Assembly: GCA_947259685.1 (NCBI GenBank)
Contig: CAMYNC010000107.1
Location: forward strand, 1-13,095
DNA length: 13,095 nucleotides
DNA from: an uncultured Desulfuromonadales bacterium
GTDB lineage: Bacteria; Desulfobacterota; Desulfuromonadia; Desulfuromonadales; Geopsychrobacteraceae
Reading direction: 5' to 3'
Shown: positions 1-8,286 of the stretch, in pieces
Position numbering within the stretch: the first letter of the stretch is position 1
How the letters are laid out: every line of letters starts with the position of its first letter
Position numbers and translations under genes: made by a program
The notes under the pieces: model-generated
What the model was told of the DNA's origin: nothing
What the model saw: only the letters and a program-made list of their open reading frames with translations
The model's database searches: none

Positions 1-61
1 AGGAATCAATATTCAATGGAAGTTTTTTCTTTGCGAGTATTGGGTCGGTTTTTTCTGCCAT
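1..61 (-). CDS. 5' end of an unidentified gene running off the left edge
   Basis: On the minus strand an ATG at 61-59 opens a frame that stays open to the edge, giving 20 residues: MAEKTDPILAKKKLPLNIDS. The start is supported by a near-perfect Shine-Dalgarno sequence, AGGAGG (plus-strand CCTCCT at 68-73), six bases before the ATG. The visible part is hydrophilic and lysine-rich with no signal peptide, so it is probably cytoplasmic or the cytoplasmic N terminus of a larger protein. Too little is present to name a family. It diverges from the mechanosensitive channel gene on its right. Confidence 0.7.
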   Translation of the reverse strand, partial: MAEKTDPILAKKKLPLNIDS

Positions 62-107
62 GATCGGCCTCCTGATCCAATAACAATCAATTTAAAATAA
101 TACAAAC

Positions 108-126
108 ATTCAATAGAATATTGAAT
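108..126. promoter_or_regulatory. Perfect 8-bp inverted repeat, possible operator
   Basis: ATTCAATA (108-115) and TATTGAAT (119-126) are perfect inverted repeats separated by three bases. The site lies about 47 bases upstream of the minus-strand start codon and overlaps the weak promoter proposed for that gene. A dimeric regulator binding site is a reasonable guess. AT-rich palindromes also arise by chance, so the functional claim is weak. Confidence 0.3.
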
Positions 127-306
127 TCGCACCCATGTTTTCTATTGCAAGTATTTTTATAAAAAAATATCGTGAATTTAGCTAGGAATAAAATTATAAG
201 TAGTAATTACTGGAAAGTATAAGTGTCAACCAAAGGGGTTTTTCCGACGTATTCAACCTTCTTCTCTCTATCTATTTTGGAATATTGGTCCAGGACAGCA
301 GGTTGA

Positions 307-325
307 TGATATTTACAATATATCA
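307..325. promoter_or_regulatory. 6-bp inverted repeat, possible operator
   Basis: TGATAT (307-312) and ATATCA (320-325) are inverted copies separated by a seven-base spacer. The site lies between the divergent genes, nearer the rightward one. It could be a repressor operator or a small hairpin. No known regulator consensus is recognised. Confidence 0.2.
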
Positions 326-404
326 CCTGCATCTTTGTACTGTAAAAATACGCTAACTGGCGGATACGACGTCTCTGATAACAAAGTCAAACATTCAGAC
401 AGAA

Positions 405-665
405 TTGTCCTCCCAAAAAGAGTTGCTTGACAGTCCAATGAAAATGGGGGACAACAAACGGCATATAATTAAGTGGTTGCAATGGTTTATGAAAAATAAA
501 GTGGCGGATTTGGTACCTTTATGGAGTTTACCCCATATCTCGATAGCTCAGGCTGTAACGCAGATACCAGAAAACAGCCTGAAGGACGATGCACTTTGGA
601 AAATGGCCGCCGTGAAATCTTTCCTCTACAACCAGAAGTCAGGAGCCTCCTGGCCGGGGATTACG
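405..665 (+). other. AT-rich in-frame extension upstream of the channel start
   Basis: These 87 codons are open and in frame with the channel gene, from an ATG at 405. I do not think they belong to the mature channel. Composition is AT-rich (21 of 60 bases are G or C at 481-540), while the channel is strongly GC-rich. A normal signal peptide begins only at the ATG at 666. The encoded peptide has no recognised motif, and a competing frame (ATG 521) is also open here. It may be an untranslated leader, the remnant of another gene, or a fusion joint left when the channel gene arrived. Confidence 0.4.
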
Positions 666-3600
666 ATGAATCTGCTCTTGGAGTCGCTACGATCCAAATC
701 GATAAGAGCTTATCTGCTCGCCTTGTCCGCCTGCATCCTGTGGGCATCCGTGGTGTCGAGCACGGGCGCGCGGGCGGTCGACGCCAGCCGGCCCGCGTCG
801 CTGGTCACGCCTGCGGTGTTGGAATCGAAGATCGCCGAAACGGAGGCCACGACTAGCCTGGCCGAGGAGGCCAAGGCCCGCCTCGTCGAGCTCTATCGCA
901 AGGCGTTGAGCCATCTGGAGGCGGCGCGCGCCAACCAGGAATCGGCGGCGGTCTACCAAAGCACCGCCGAGACCGCGCCGGCACAGATCCAGGCCATCCG
1001 GGCATCGCTGAAGCCGGACGCTCAACCTGCGCCCCTGGAGGACCTCGATGCGAACGCATCCACCCCGCTGCGCGAGCTCGAGCAACTGTTGCAGAAGGAG
1101 CAGGCAGACCTGACCGCGGTGGATGCCAGACGCGCCGACATCGAGTCCCGCCTGTCGGTCATGGAGCAAAGGCCGGCTGCCATCAGCCGACGTCTCGCGG
1201 AGGCGACCCAACAACGCGAGGAGGTGTCGGCGAAGCTCCAATCACCCCCGGCAGACGGCGCTGGCTCGGCGCTGGTGCAGGCCGGGCGGTGGGCGCTGGA
1301 GACGCGCTACCAGGCGCTGAGCACCGCGATCAAGAAGCTCGACCAGGAGCTGCTGAGCCGTTCCCTGCGGATGCAGTTGCTCGAGGCGAAGCGCGACAAG
1401 GAACAAGCCGGCATTGCGTGGATCAGCGAGCGCGTCAAAGCACTGAACGAGCGGATCGGGCACAAGCGTCAACAGGCGGCCGAGCAGGCACAGGCCGAAG
1501 CGGCGCGCACAAAGCGCGAGACCGCGGGGATGGATCCGGTGCTGGTGCGTCTCTCGGAGCAGAACGCGGCGCTCTCCGAGGAAGTGAACTTCGTGACCGA
1601 GCGGCTGCGAGAACTCGACTTGGCACAGGAACGGGCGGAGCGACTCGCACAGCGGCTCGCGGCGGACTATCAGGACGCGCGTGAGACCCTGGAGTCGGGG
1701 GAGGTCACCGGGGATCTTGGCGGGATCCTGTTGGAGCAACGCGACGCCCTGCCGGATCTCAAGGCCTTTTTCCGCAATGCCGAAGTCCGCAAGCTGGAGA
1801 TCGCCGACCTCAACACGCGGCGGTTGCGGCACCGGGCGGAGGCGCGGCGCATCGCGGACACGGACGCCACTGTCGACGCGCTCGCGGAGAAGCTGCAAGC
1901 CGACGCAACGGAGACGGCCGACCTGAGGAATCGGCTCGCCGCTCAGAGGGCCAGGCTGCGGGACCTGGTGGAGCAGCGCCAAGGTCAACTGACCAAGGGA
2001 TTGGAGATCGACGGTATCTATCTGGGAAAGCTGCGCGAGGTCGATACGGCCGAGGACGCGCTGCTCGCGACCGCCGCCGAGCACGACGACTTCCTGCGCG
2101 AGCACCTGCTGTGGCTGCGCAGCGCCGAGCCGACCCGGCTGCGCGATCTTCGCTCCATGCCGTCCGAGTTGCACTCCCAGCTCGTCGCCGCGGACGTCCC
2201 AGGCCTGATGCGCCTGATTGCCCACCGGCTCTCTCGCAGCATCGGTTTTTGGCTCGCGTTGATCGGCGCGGCCGCGCTGCTGTGGCAACGCCGCTCGCTG
2301 ATCACGGCCATCGAGGCCGCCGCGGCCCGGGTCGGCAAACCCACCACCGACAAGCTCGCGCACACCTGGCGGGCACTGGCGCTGACCCTGCTCGTCGCGG
2401 CACCCTTGCCGCTGGTGCTGGCCGCCGCGGGATGGCTGTTGCGAATCGACGGCCAAGGCACCGAGCTGTCCATCGCGTTGGGCGACACCCTCACGCCGGT
2501 CGCTTTGCATCTCTATATCCTGCGCACCCTGCATGCCGTCTGCCTGCCGTGCGGATTGGCCGAGGTGCATTTCCGCTGGCCGAAGCGCAATCTGGTGCTG
2601 TTGCGGGTTCAGGTCGACCGACTCGCTTGGCTCTACGTCCCCGCGGCCCTGTTGGCCAACTTAGCCGTCGACCTGAACCCGGCCCAGACCGGTGGCACCC
2701 TCGCCAGGTTGATGCTGCTCCTGGGCTACGGCGCCCTGTCCTGGTTCCTGTTTCGGGTGTTCCATCCCAAGCGCGGCGTGTTGGCCCAGTTGCGATTGCG
2801 CGACGACTACCCGCTGGTCTTCCGCACCTACCTGCTCTGGTATCCGCTGGCTGTGATCTATCCGCTGGTGTTGGTGTACCTCGGGTTTACGGGCTACATG
2901 TACTCGGCGGCATCCGAGTCCTACATGTTCCAGTACACCCTGTGGTTGATTCTCGCCCTGGTGCTCGTCAATGCCCTGGCGCTGCGTTGGCTGCAGCTGA
3001 CGCGCCGGCGCCTGGCCTATGACGCCGCCATGGAGCGTCGACGGCTGGCCCGGGAGGCCGCTCAAGCGGAAGATCAGGAGGTCGCCGGTGAGGGCGGGGA
3101 GCTGTTATTCGAGGAGCCCGAGGTGGACATCTCGGCCCTGAGCGAAGAGACCCGCGGACTGATCCGCATCCTCTTGATCGTCGCCACCGTCGTCGGGTTC
3201 TACCTGATCTGGGCCAGCGCCTTGCCGGCGCTGCGCATCCTGGATGTGGTCATGTGGCACGAGACGCTCACGGTCGACGGCGAAGACCGGCGCCTGCCCA
3301 TAACCCTGGCGGACCTGGGCCTGGGGCTGCTCTACGTGCTCGGCACCTGGATACTCGCCAAGCGCCTGCCGGCCGTGATAGAGATCATCCTGCTGCAGCG
3401 GTTCGAGGTGACGGCCGCCAGCCGCTACACCGTCACGACACTGACCACCTATGCCATCGTCGTCGTCGGCGTCTTACTGGTCCTGGGCACCCTCGGTCTG
3501 CATTGGTCCCAGCTGCAATGGCTGGCAGCGGCTCTCACCGTGGGCATCGGCTTCGGCCTGCAGGAGATCGTCGCCAATTTCATCAGCGGGCTGATCATCC

Positions 3601-4118
3601 TGTTCGAGCGCCCCATCCGGGTGGGTGACGCCGTCACCGTGGGGGACACCGATGGTATCGTCACCAAGATCAAGATCCGCGCCACGACCATCCGCAACTG
3701 GGACGGCAAGGAACTGCTGGTGCCAAACAAGGAGTTCATCACCGGTCGTCTGCTCAACTGGTCGCTGACCGACCAAACGACCCGCCTGGTCCTGTCCGTC
3801 GGCATCGCCTACGGATCCCCCGTGCGAGAGGCCATGAATCTGCTGGAGGAGGCGGCGAAGGAGAACCAGGATGTGCTCGATGACCCGGCCCCGACGGTCA
3901 TATTCGAGACTTTCGGCGACAACTCCCTGGGCCTGTTGCTGCGCTGCTTTGTCGACTCTGTCGAGCAGCGATACCTGGTTATGAGTGCACTGAACGAGGC
4001 CATCAACGACAAGTTCAACGCTGCCGGTATCACCATCGCCTTCCCGCAACGCGACCTGCATCTCGACACCATCAGGCCGCTGCGCGTGCAAATCGAAGGG
4101 GACTTCCAGACCAACTGA
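666..4118 (+). CDS. MscK/MscM-type large mechanosensitive channel (MscS family)
   Basis: Large inner-membrane MscS-family channel, expected to open under membrane tension and release osmolytes during hypo-osmotic shock. From the ATG at 666 it has 1150 residues, close to E. coli MscK and MscM. Order: signal peptide (about 1-35, ending near ARAVDA); periplasmic coiled-coil sensor rich in Ala, Glu, Arg and Leu (about 40-510); membrane block of many helices (about 525-900); C-terminal MscS core. The core has the glycine-rich pore helix with GIGFGLQEIVANF and then LFERPIRVGD (about 958-985), and VPNKEF near 1020. The start at 666 is preferred over 405 because the signal peptide begins there, a GGGGA lies just upstream, and GC content rises shortly after. 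MscK and MscM cannot be separated by eye, so no symbol is given. Its GC content is far above its neighbours', which suggests horizontal acquisition. Confidence 0.93.
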   Translation: MNLLLESLRSKSIRAYLLALSACILWASVVSSTGARAVDASRPASLVTPAVLESKIAETEATTSLAEEAKARLVELYRKALSHLEAARANQESAAVYQSTAETAPAQIQAIRASLKPDAQPAPLEDLDANASTPLRELEQLLQKEQADLTAVDARRADIESRLSVMEQRPAAISRRLAEATQQREEVSAKLQSPPADGAGSALVQAGRWALETRYQALSTAIKKLDQELLSRSLRMQLLEAKRDKEQAGIAWISERVKALNERIGHKRQQAAEQAQAEAARTKRETAGMDPVLVRLSEQNAALSEEVNFVTERLRELDLAQERAERLAQRLAADYQDARETLESGEVTGDLGGILLEQRDALPDLKAFFRNAEVRKLEIADLNTRRLRHRAEARRIADTDATVDALAEKLQADATETADLRNRLAAQRARLRDLVEQRQGQLTKGLEIDGIYLGKLREVDTAEDALLATAAEHDDFLREHLLWLRSAEPTRLRDLRSMPSELHSQLVAADVPGLMRLIAHRLSRSIGFWLALIGAAALLWQRRSLITAIEAAAARVGKPTTDKLAHTWRALALTLLVAAPLPLVLAAAGWLLRIDGQGTELSIALGDTLTPVALHLYILRTLHAVCLPCGLAEVHFRWPKRNLVLLRVQVDRLAWLYVPAALLANLAVDLNPAQTGGTLARLMLLLGYGALSWFLFRVFHPKRGVLAQLRLRDDYPLVFRTYLLWYPLAVIYPLVLVYLGFTGYMYSAASESYMFQYTLWLILALVLVNALALRWLQLTRRRLAYDAAMERRRLAREAAQAEDQEVAGEGGELLFEEPEVDISALSEETRGLIRILLIVATVVGFYLIWASALPALRILDVVMWHETLTVDGEDRRLPITLADLGLGLLYVLGTWILAKRLPAVIEIILLQRFEVTAASRYTVTTLTTYAIVVVGVLLVLGTLGLHWSQLQWLAAALTVGIGFGLQEIVANFISGLIILFERPIRVGDAVTVGDTDGIVTKIKIRATTIRNWDGKELLVPNKEFITGRLLNWSLTDQTTRLVLSVGIAYGSPVREAMNLLEEAAKENQDVLDDPAPTVIFETFGDNSLGLLLRCFVDSVEQRYLVMSALNEAINDKFNAAGITIAFPQRDLHLDTIRPLRVQIEGDFQTN

Positions 4119-4130
4119 CGCGCTCGGTGG

Positions 4131-4150
4131 CGCCGGAGTCCCCTCCGGTG
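4131..4150 (+). terminator. Hairpin after the channel gene, possible terminator
   Basis: CGCCGGAG (4131-4138) pairs with CTCCGGTG (4143-4150), an 8-bp stem with one G-T pair and a TCCC loop, starting 12 bases after the channel stop codon. Only a short T run (around 4157) follows, so this is a weak candidate for a Rho-independent terminator. It lies within the GC-rich segment and probably travelled with the channel gene. Confidence 0.45.
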
Positions 4151-4231
4151 GTTGACCTTTTGTCGCCTGATCATTGCCGGCATCCTGGGGCTTAAAGTGG
4201 TTTCCAGTCATTAAATTAACGTGAGGGAATT

Positions 4232-5071
4232 ATGAGGATTAGAGCAGTTATTATCGTTGGTACTCTGTTTTGTACATCTCTACTGTCCGGAGCATTTGTT
4301 TTTGCCGGCGAACAACAAGGAGGGGGCGGAGAAGACCTGGCCGCTAAGACCCAGAACCCGGTGGGCGCCATGTACAGCCTGCCCTTTAAGTTCACCTTTG
4401 ATTATGGCGCGGACAATGGCGAGGCAACTTTTCTCAATATTCAGCCGGTAATTCCAGTTACTGTTGGCGACTGGAATCTGATCAACCGTGTCATTATGCC
4501 AATCATTGATAGCCCTGGTATGGTTACAGGAACACCGGAAATCCCAAATCCCGTTCCAGGCGACGGTGCTACAGGTCTCGGGGATATAAACTACTCAGTC
4601 TTTCTATCTCCGGCTGAACCTGGCAAGGTGATCTGGGGTGTTGGCCCCTCAATCATGATGGACACCGCCTCGGACGATCAGTTGGGAAGTGGCAAATGGA
4701 GCTGGGGTCCAACCGCAGTTATGCTTGTGCAACCAAAACCATGGACCATCGGACTCCTGGGACGGCAACTCTGGTCATTCGCCGGAGACTCGGATCGCAG
4801 CGTTGTCAGTCAACTGCTGCTGGAGCCCTTTATCAATTATAACCTGGATGACGGTTGGTACCTGATCACCGATATGATCATTACGGCAAACTGGATGGCA
4901 AAATCTGACAATCGCTGGACCATACCTCTGGGTGGCGGTTTCGGCAAAATGTTTTCCATCGGCAACCAGAAGATGAACACTAAGCTTGAGGCCTATTACA
5001 ATGTTGAAAAACCCGATGGTGCCCCGGAATGGGCTCTCAATTGGACGTTGCAGTTTCTCTTTCCAAGGTAA
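4232..5071 (+). CDS. Outer-membrane beta-barrel transporter-like protein ('neuromedin U' family)
   Basis: Exported protein of 279 residues, predicted to form an outer-membrane beta-barrel. It has a signal peptide with probable cleavage after VFA (about residue 25). The mature N terminus LAAKTQNPVGAMYSLPF, followed by a segment with NIQPVIPV and DWNLINR, is characteristic of the family often mis-named neuromedin U, related to the phenol-degradation MetA-like barrels. Alternating hydrophobic strands and many Trp and Gly residues run to the end (FLFPR). The ATG at 4232 has a GAGGG sequence close upstream. The sulfatase starts 77 bases downstream with no terminator between, so the two are likely one operon, and the barrel may pass sulfated substrates or products. 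Substrate specificity cannot be read from the sequence. Confidence 0.82.
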   Translation: MRIRAVIIVGTLFCTSLLSGAFVFAGEQQGGGGEDLAAKTQNPVGAMYSLPFKFTFDYGADNGEATFLNIQPVIPVTVGDWNLINRVIMPIIDSPGMVTGTPEIPNPVPGDGATGLGDINYSVFLSPAEPGKVIWGVGPSIMMDTASDDQLGSGKWSWGPTAVMLVQPKPWTIGLLGRQLWSFAGDSDRSVVSQLLLEPFINYNLDDGWYLITDMIITANWMAKSDNRWTIPLGGGFGKMFSIGNQKMNTKLEAYYNVEKPDGAPEWALNWTLQFLFPR

Positions 5072-5148
5072 TGAAGCAAATTTCAATGTAGCCGGTCGCA
5101 TGGTGCGGTTGGTAAAAAAACACACATTCTAACCACAAGGAGAATTCC

Positions 5149-6744
5149 ATGGAAATGAAATGGAAAATTGCCATTGTCTCCATCTGTGCTGCCGCAATGT
5201 TTACCGGCACCCAGATTCAGGCGGCAAGTGAAAAACCAAACATCCTGGTCATCATGTCCGATGATGTAGGTATCACTAATCTCAGTGCCTATAGCCGGGG
5301 AATGTCAGGATATCATACCCCAAACATTGATCGTATATCAAACGAAGGTGTTTTGTTTACTGATTACTATGCGGAGCAAAGTTGCACAGCCGGCCGGTCT
5401 GCATTTATTACCGGCCAGTCCCCCATCCGGACAGGTCTTACCAAGGTTGGTTTTCCCGGCGCCTCGATTGGGCTGCAGAAAGAGGATCCGACCCTGGCAG
5501 AGATGTTGAAGCCACTGGGATATGCTAACGGGCAATTCGGCAAGAACCATCTCGGTGACCGTAACGAGTTTCTACCGACAGTTCACGGTTTTGATGAGTT
5601 TTACGGCAACTTGTATCATCTTAATGCGGAAGAAGAGCCCGAGAATCCGGACTACCCTAAAGATCCGGCGTTCCGTGCAGAATTTGGGCCTCGTGGCGTG
5701 CTGGATTGCAAGACCTCTGATAAAGACGATACAACTGAGGATCCACGCTTCGGTAAAGTAGGCAAGCAGGTCTGCAAGGATACCGGTCCACTGACCAAGA
5801 AACGTATGGAAACCGCGGATGACGAGTTCGTAGATCACGCCATGGACTTCATCAAAAGAAACACCAAAGACAAAAAACCTTGGCTTGCATGGGTAAATAC
5901 CTCTCGTATGCACTTTTACACCCATTTGAAAGAAGAAAGCACAGGTGTCACAGGTCTGGGTATCTTCGCGGATGGGATGGTGGAGCATGACGGCCATGTG
6001 GGTCAGCTTCTTGATCTGCTGGAAGAACTAGGGGTCAGCGAAAACACGATCGTTCTCTATACTGCTGACAACGGTCCCCACTACAATGAATGGCCTGACG
6101 GAGGTATTTCCCCGTTCCGTGGTGAGAAGAACACGAACTGGGAAGGTGGCTACCGCGTTCCAATGCTTGCACGCTGGCCGGCAAAAATCAAAGGCGGCAA
6201 GGTTGTCAACGATACGACCTCAGCGCTTGATTGGGTTCCGACACTCGTGGCAGCAGCAGGCGATGCAGAAATCAAAGGGGAACTGAAAAAAGGAACAAAA
6301 CTTGGCGACAAGGAGTTCAAGGTTCACCTGGATGGCTACAACCTGCTTCCTAACCTGAGCGACAAGAGTAAAGAATGGCCTCGTCGCGAGTTCTTTTATT
6401 GGAACGATGGCGGCGGTATGGTCGCATTGCGATATGATGAGTGGAAACTGGTTTTCCAGGAGCAGCGCGAGAAGCAATTTATGGTGTGGTCTGAGCCGTT
6501 TGTGCCACTGCGTATCCCAAAGATTTTCAACCTGCGCACCGATCCTTTCGAGCGGGCTGATACAGACTCTAACAACTACTACACCTGGTGGATTCGCCGA
6601 GTCTTTGCTCTGGTTCCGGCACAAACCTTTGTAGCTGAGTATATTGAAACCTTCAAGGAGTTTCCGCCGCGACAGGAACCTGCAAAGTTCAATGTGGATG
6701 ATGCGCTGAAAGCTATGAAATCAGCGGCTTCTGCGGGCAACTGA
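5149..6744 (+). CDS. Secreted type I arylsulfatase (formylglycine-dependent)
   Basis: Sulfatase of 531 residues that hydrolyses sulfate esters, probably in the periplasm. A signal peptide ends near QIQA (about residue 25). The mature part opens with PNILVIMSDDVG, where D38 and D39 are metal ligands. The CTAGR signature places the formylglycine-precursor Cys at 79. Other active-site positions visible are K132 and H134 (GKNHLGD), H255, D307 and N308 (TADNGPHYNEW) and K327 (GEKNTNWEGGYRVP). All core residues are present, so the enzyme should be active if Cys79 is converted. No formylglycine-generating enzyme or anaerobic maturase lies in the window. AAGGAG ends six bases before the ATG at 5149. 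The gene is the second in a likely operon with the barrel gene and is followed by a strong hairpin. The natural substrate is unknown. Confidence 0.94.
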   Translation: MEMKWKIAIVSICAAAMFTGTQIQAASEKPNILVIMSDDVGITNLSAYSRGMSGYHTPNIDRISNEGVLFTDYYAEQSCTAGRSAFITGQSPIRTGLTKVGFPGASIGLQKEDPTLAEMLKPLGYANGQFGKNHLGDRNEFLPTVHGFDEFYGNLYHLNAEEEPENPDYPKDPAFRAEFGPRGVLDCKTSDKDDTTEDPRFGKVGKQVCKDTGPLTKKRMETADDEFVDHAMDFIKRNTKDKKPWLAWVNTSRMHFYTHLKEESTGVTGLGIFADGMVEHDGHVGQLLDLLEELGVSENTIVLYTADNGPHYNEWPDGGISPFRGEKNTNWEGGYRVPMLARWPAKIKGGKVVNDTTSALDWVPTLVAAAGDAEIKGELKKGTKLGDKEFKVHLDGYNLLPNLSDKSKEWPRREFFYWNDGGGMVALRYDEWKLVFQEQREKQFMVWSEPFVPLRIPKIFNLRTDPFERADTDSNNYYTWWIRRVFALVPAQTFVAEYIETFKEFPPRQEPAKFNVDDALKAMKSAASAGN

Positions 6745-6796
6745 TGCATGATTGATGGCGGTAATAACTTGTTGCAAGCTATCAGGTGACTAAATA

Positions 6797-6828
6797 AAGG
6801 CCCGTTCCCATTTTTTTGAACGGGCCTT
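6797..6828. terminator. Strong hairpin terminator after the sulfatase gene
   Basis: AAGGCCCGTTC (6797-6807) and GAACGGGCCTT (6818-6828) form a perfect 11-bp stem with a 10-base loop. It begins 52 bases after the sulfatase stop. The T run lies in the loop for plus-strand transcripts, while minus-strand transcripts would have a T-rich tail (TTTATTTAG) right after the stem. It can serve as a plus-strand end signal and looks at least as good on the minus strand. Confidence 0.75.
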
Positions 6829-6846
6829 ATAGGTAGCTTTCTAACC

Positions 6847-8150
6847 GTGCTGCAATGCAATAACAAACCCGAGAGCATAACCTTGGATCTTGGTATTCTT
6901 GCTTTTATCTTGGGTCTGTTCTATGCGACCCCTTGCTTTGCGCAGGAAAAAGTCGAACCGGATCCGATAGGCAATTACATTTACAGGGATGAAGGCATCG
7001 AGGTGACCGGGCCGGAAAGTCCGGTTGAGATCGATATCGGCGGCAGGATCAATTACGACCTGGGCTATATACATGAAGACGCTGAACTACAGGCAGCGTT
7101 TCCTTGTTTCGACGGCTTCCATGATAGCCTTCGTCGCCTCAGTGTTTCTTTCCTTGGCCGGGCCTTTGATGTACTTGAAATGAAGTTTGAGATTGATTTT
7201 GCCAATAAGGAAGATATCAAAGACGACTGGATCCGCATCACCCTCGATCCCGTTCTGCCGCACATCACCTTCGGCCATTTAAAAGAGCCCTTTTCACTGG
7301 ATATGCTGACCAGTGGTAATTAAACAACCTTTATGGAGGTCTCTTTACCGACAAGAGCATTCACCCCTTTCAGGAACATAGGGTTCACTGCAAACGGGAC
7401 ATGGTCGGGAGAACGGATGACCTGGGCCATTGGTTCTTTTCTTAACACCGGTGCTTTCGGCAACGAGGGAGAGAGTCAGGATCAGATCGAAAGTGCCAAT
7501 GGGTATGACCTGGTGGGGCGGGTTACTGGACTGCCAATCTATGGTGGTGACGGAAAGAGACTGCTGCATCTTGGTTTTTCCTACCTGCAACGGTATAGAA
7601 ATGACGACGAGAATGACTTCGGGACGCAGTTCAGAACACGGTCCGAATCACGCCTGACAGATGATCGGCTCGTTGACACCACGCGCATTTATGACCAGGG
7701 TCAGTACCTGATCAGCCTGGAGGCCGCCTGGATGGATGGCCCCTGGTCAATCCAGGGGGAATATTTTCATGATTTTGTCGATTCAACCAGTTCGCTTCAA
7801 TTCAATGGCTGGTATGTGCAGGGCAGTTGGGTGATTACAGGTGAGTCTCGAAAGTATCAGAAATCAGGCGGAATCTTTTCCCAGATAAGCCCGGAACATG
7901 AATTCAGCTTTGGCACCAGCGGATGGGGCGCCCTGGAACTGGCTCTGCGACTCTCCAGAGTGGATTTGAATGACAAGTAGTCAATGGTGGTGAGGAACAG
8001 AATATCACCGTTATCTTAAACTGGTACCTGAAACCAAAGATTCGTTTCATGGTCAACTATATCAACATAAAGGTGGAAGACCGCGCTGATCCTGTTGTCG
8101 ACAACGGCAGGGCTGACATTATTACGAGTCGTTTTCAGGTAAGCTTTTAG
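6847..8150 (+). pseudogene. Broken OprP-type (phosphate-selective porin O/P family) outer-membrane porin
   Basis: Three segments together read as one porin of about 433 residues. Segment one (6847-7320) has a hydrophobic signal sequence ending CFA before QEK, then barrel strands up to FGHLKEPFSLDMLTSGN. A TAA at 7321-7323 interrupts, and the same frame continues through TTFMEVSLP to 7977, where the OprP family usually has a tyrosine-like position before the TFME motif. At 7978-7982 the frame shifts by one base. The last part (7983-8147) reads NGGEEQNITVILNWYLKPK and ends in QVSF, with the terminal Phe usual for outer-membrane barrels. The start is also uncertain: GTG at 6847 lacks a good ribosome site, while TTG at 6883 has GAGAG seven bases upstream. 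Two disruptions point to a decaying gene, although read errors could produce part of this. Confidence 0.85.
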
Positions 8151-8155
8151 TAAAT

Positions 8156-8159
8156 ATTA
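8156..8159. repeat. Target-site duplication, left copy (ATTA)
   Basis: ATTA directly abuts the left terminal inverted repeat of the insertion sequence and matches the copy at 9450-9453. Four bases is the usual duplication length for IS5-family elements. Confidence 0.75.
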
Positions 8160-8176
8160 GGGTTTCTTGAATAATT
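8160..8176 (+). repeat. IS left terminal inverted repeat
   Basis: GGGTTTCTTGAATAATT matches the reverse complement of 9433-9449 at 13 of 17 positions, with identical GGG ends and an identical TCTTGAATA core. The GGG start fits IS5-type ends. Confidence 0.8.
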
Positions 8177-8286
8177 ATTGCAATAAAAGCGCATTTTTCT
8201 TCAGCATAACGTGCTGAAATTACATCACTATGGTAAAGTCTTTATTCGTAAAAAGCATAACTGATCCTGCCAAGATGGAGACCATA

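Larger units (their letters stand above)
62..404. other. AT-rich divergent intergenic region
   Basis: No convincing gene is visible in these 343 bases. The left end holds the ribosome binding site of the minus-strand gene at 68-73. Two inverted repeats (108-126 and 307-325) are annotated separately. On the minus strand a TATTAT hexamer with a weak TTCAAT 17 bases upstream could be a promoter for the left-edge gene, but the -35 match is poor. No clear promoter for the rightward channel gene could be assigned. Confidence 0.5.

Noticed and set aside
687..4211. Long open frames on the minus strand and in other plus frames opposite the channel gene
   Set aside because: They are by-products of very high GC with few stop codons. 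Only the channel frame gives recognisable domains and a signal peptide.
7321..7323. In-frame TAA in the porin as a recoded or read-through codon
   Set aside because: The same gene also has a frameshift near 7978, so general decay or sequence error explains both better.
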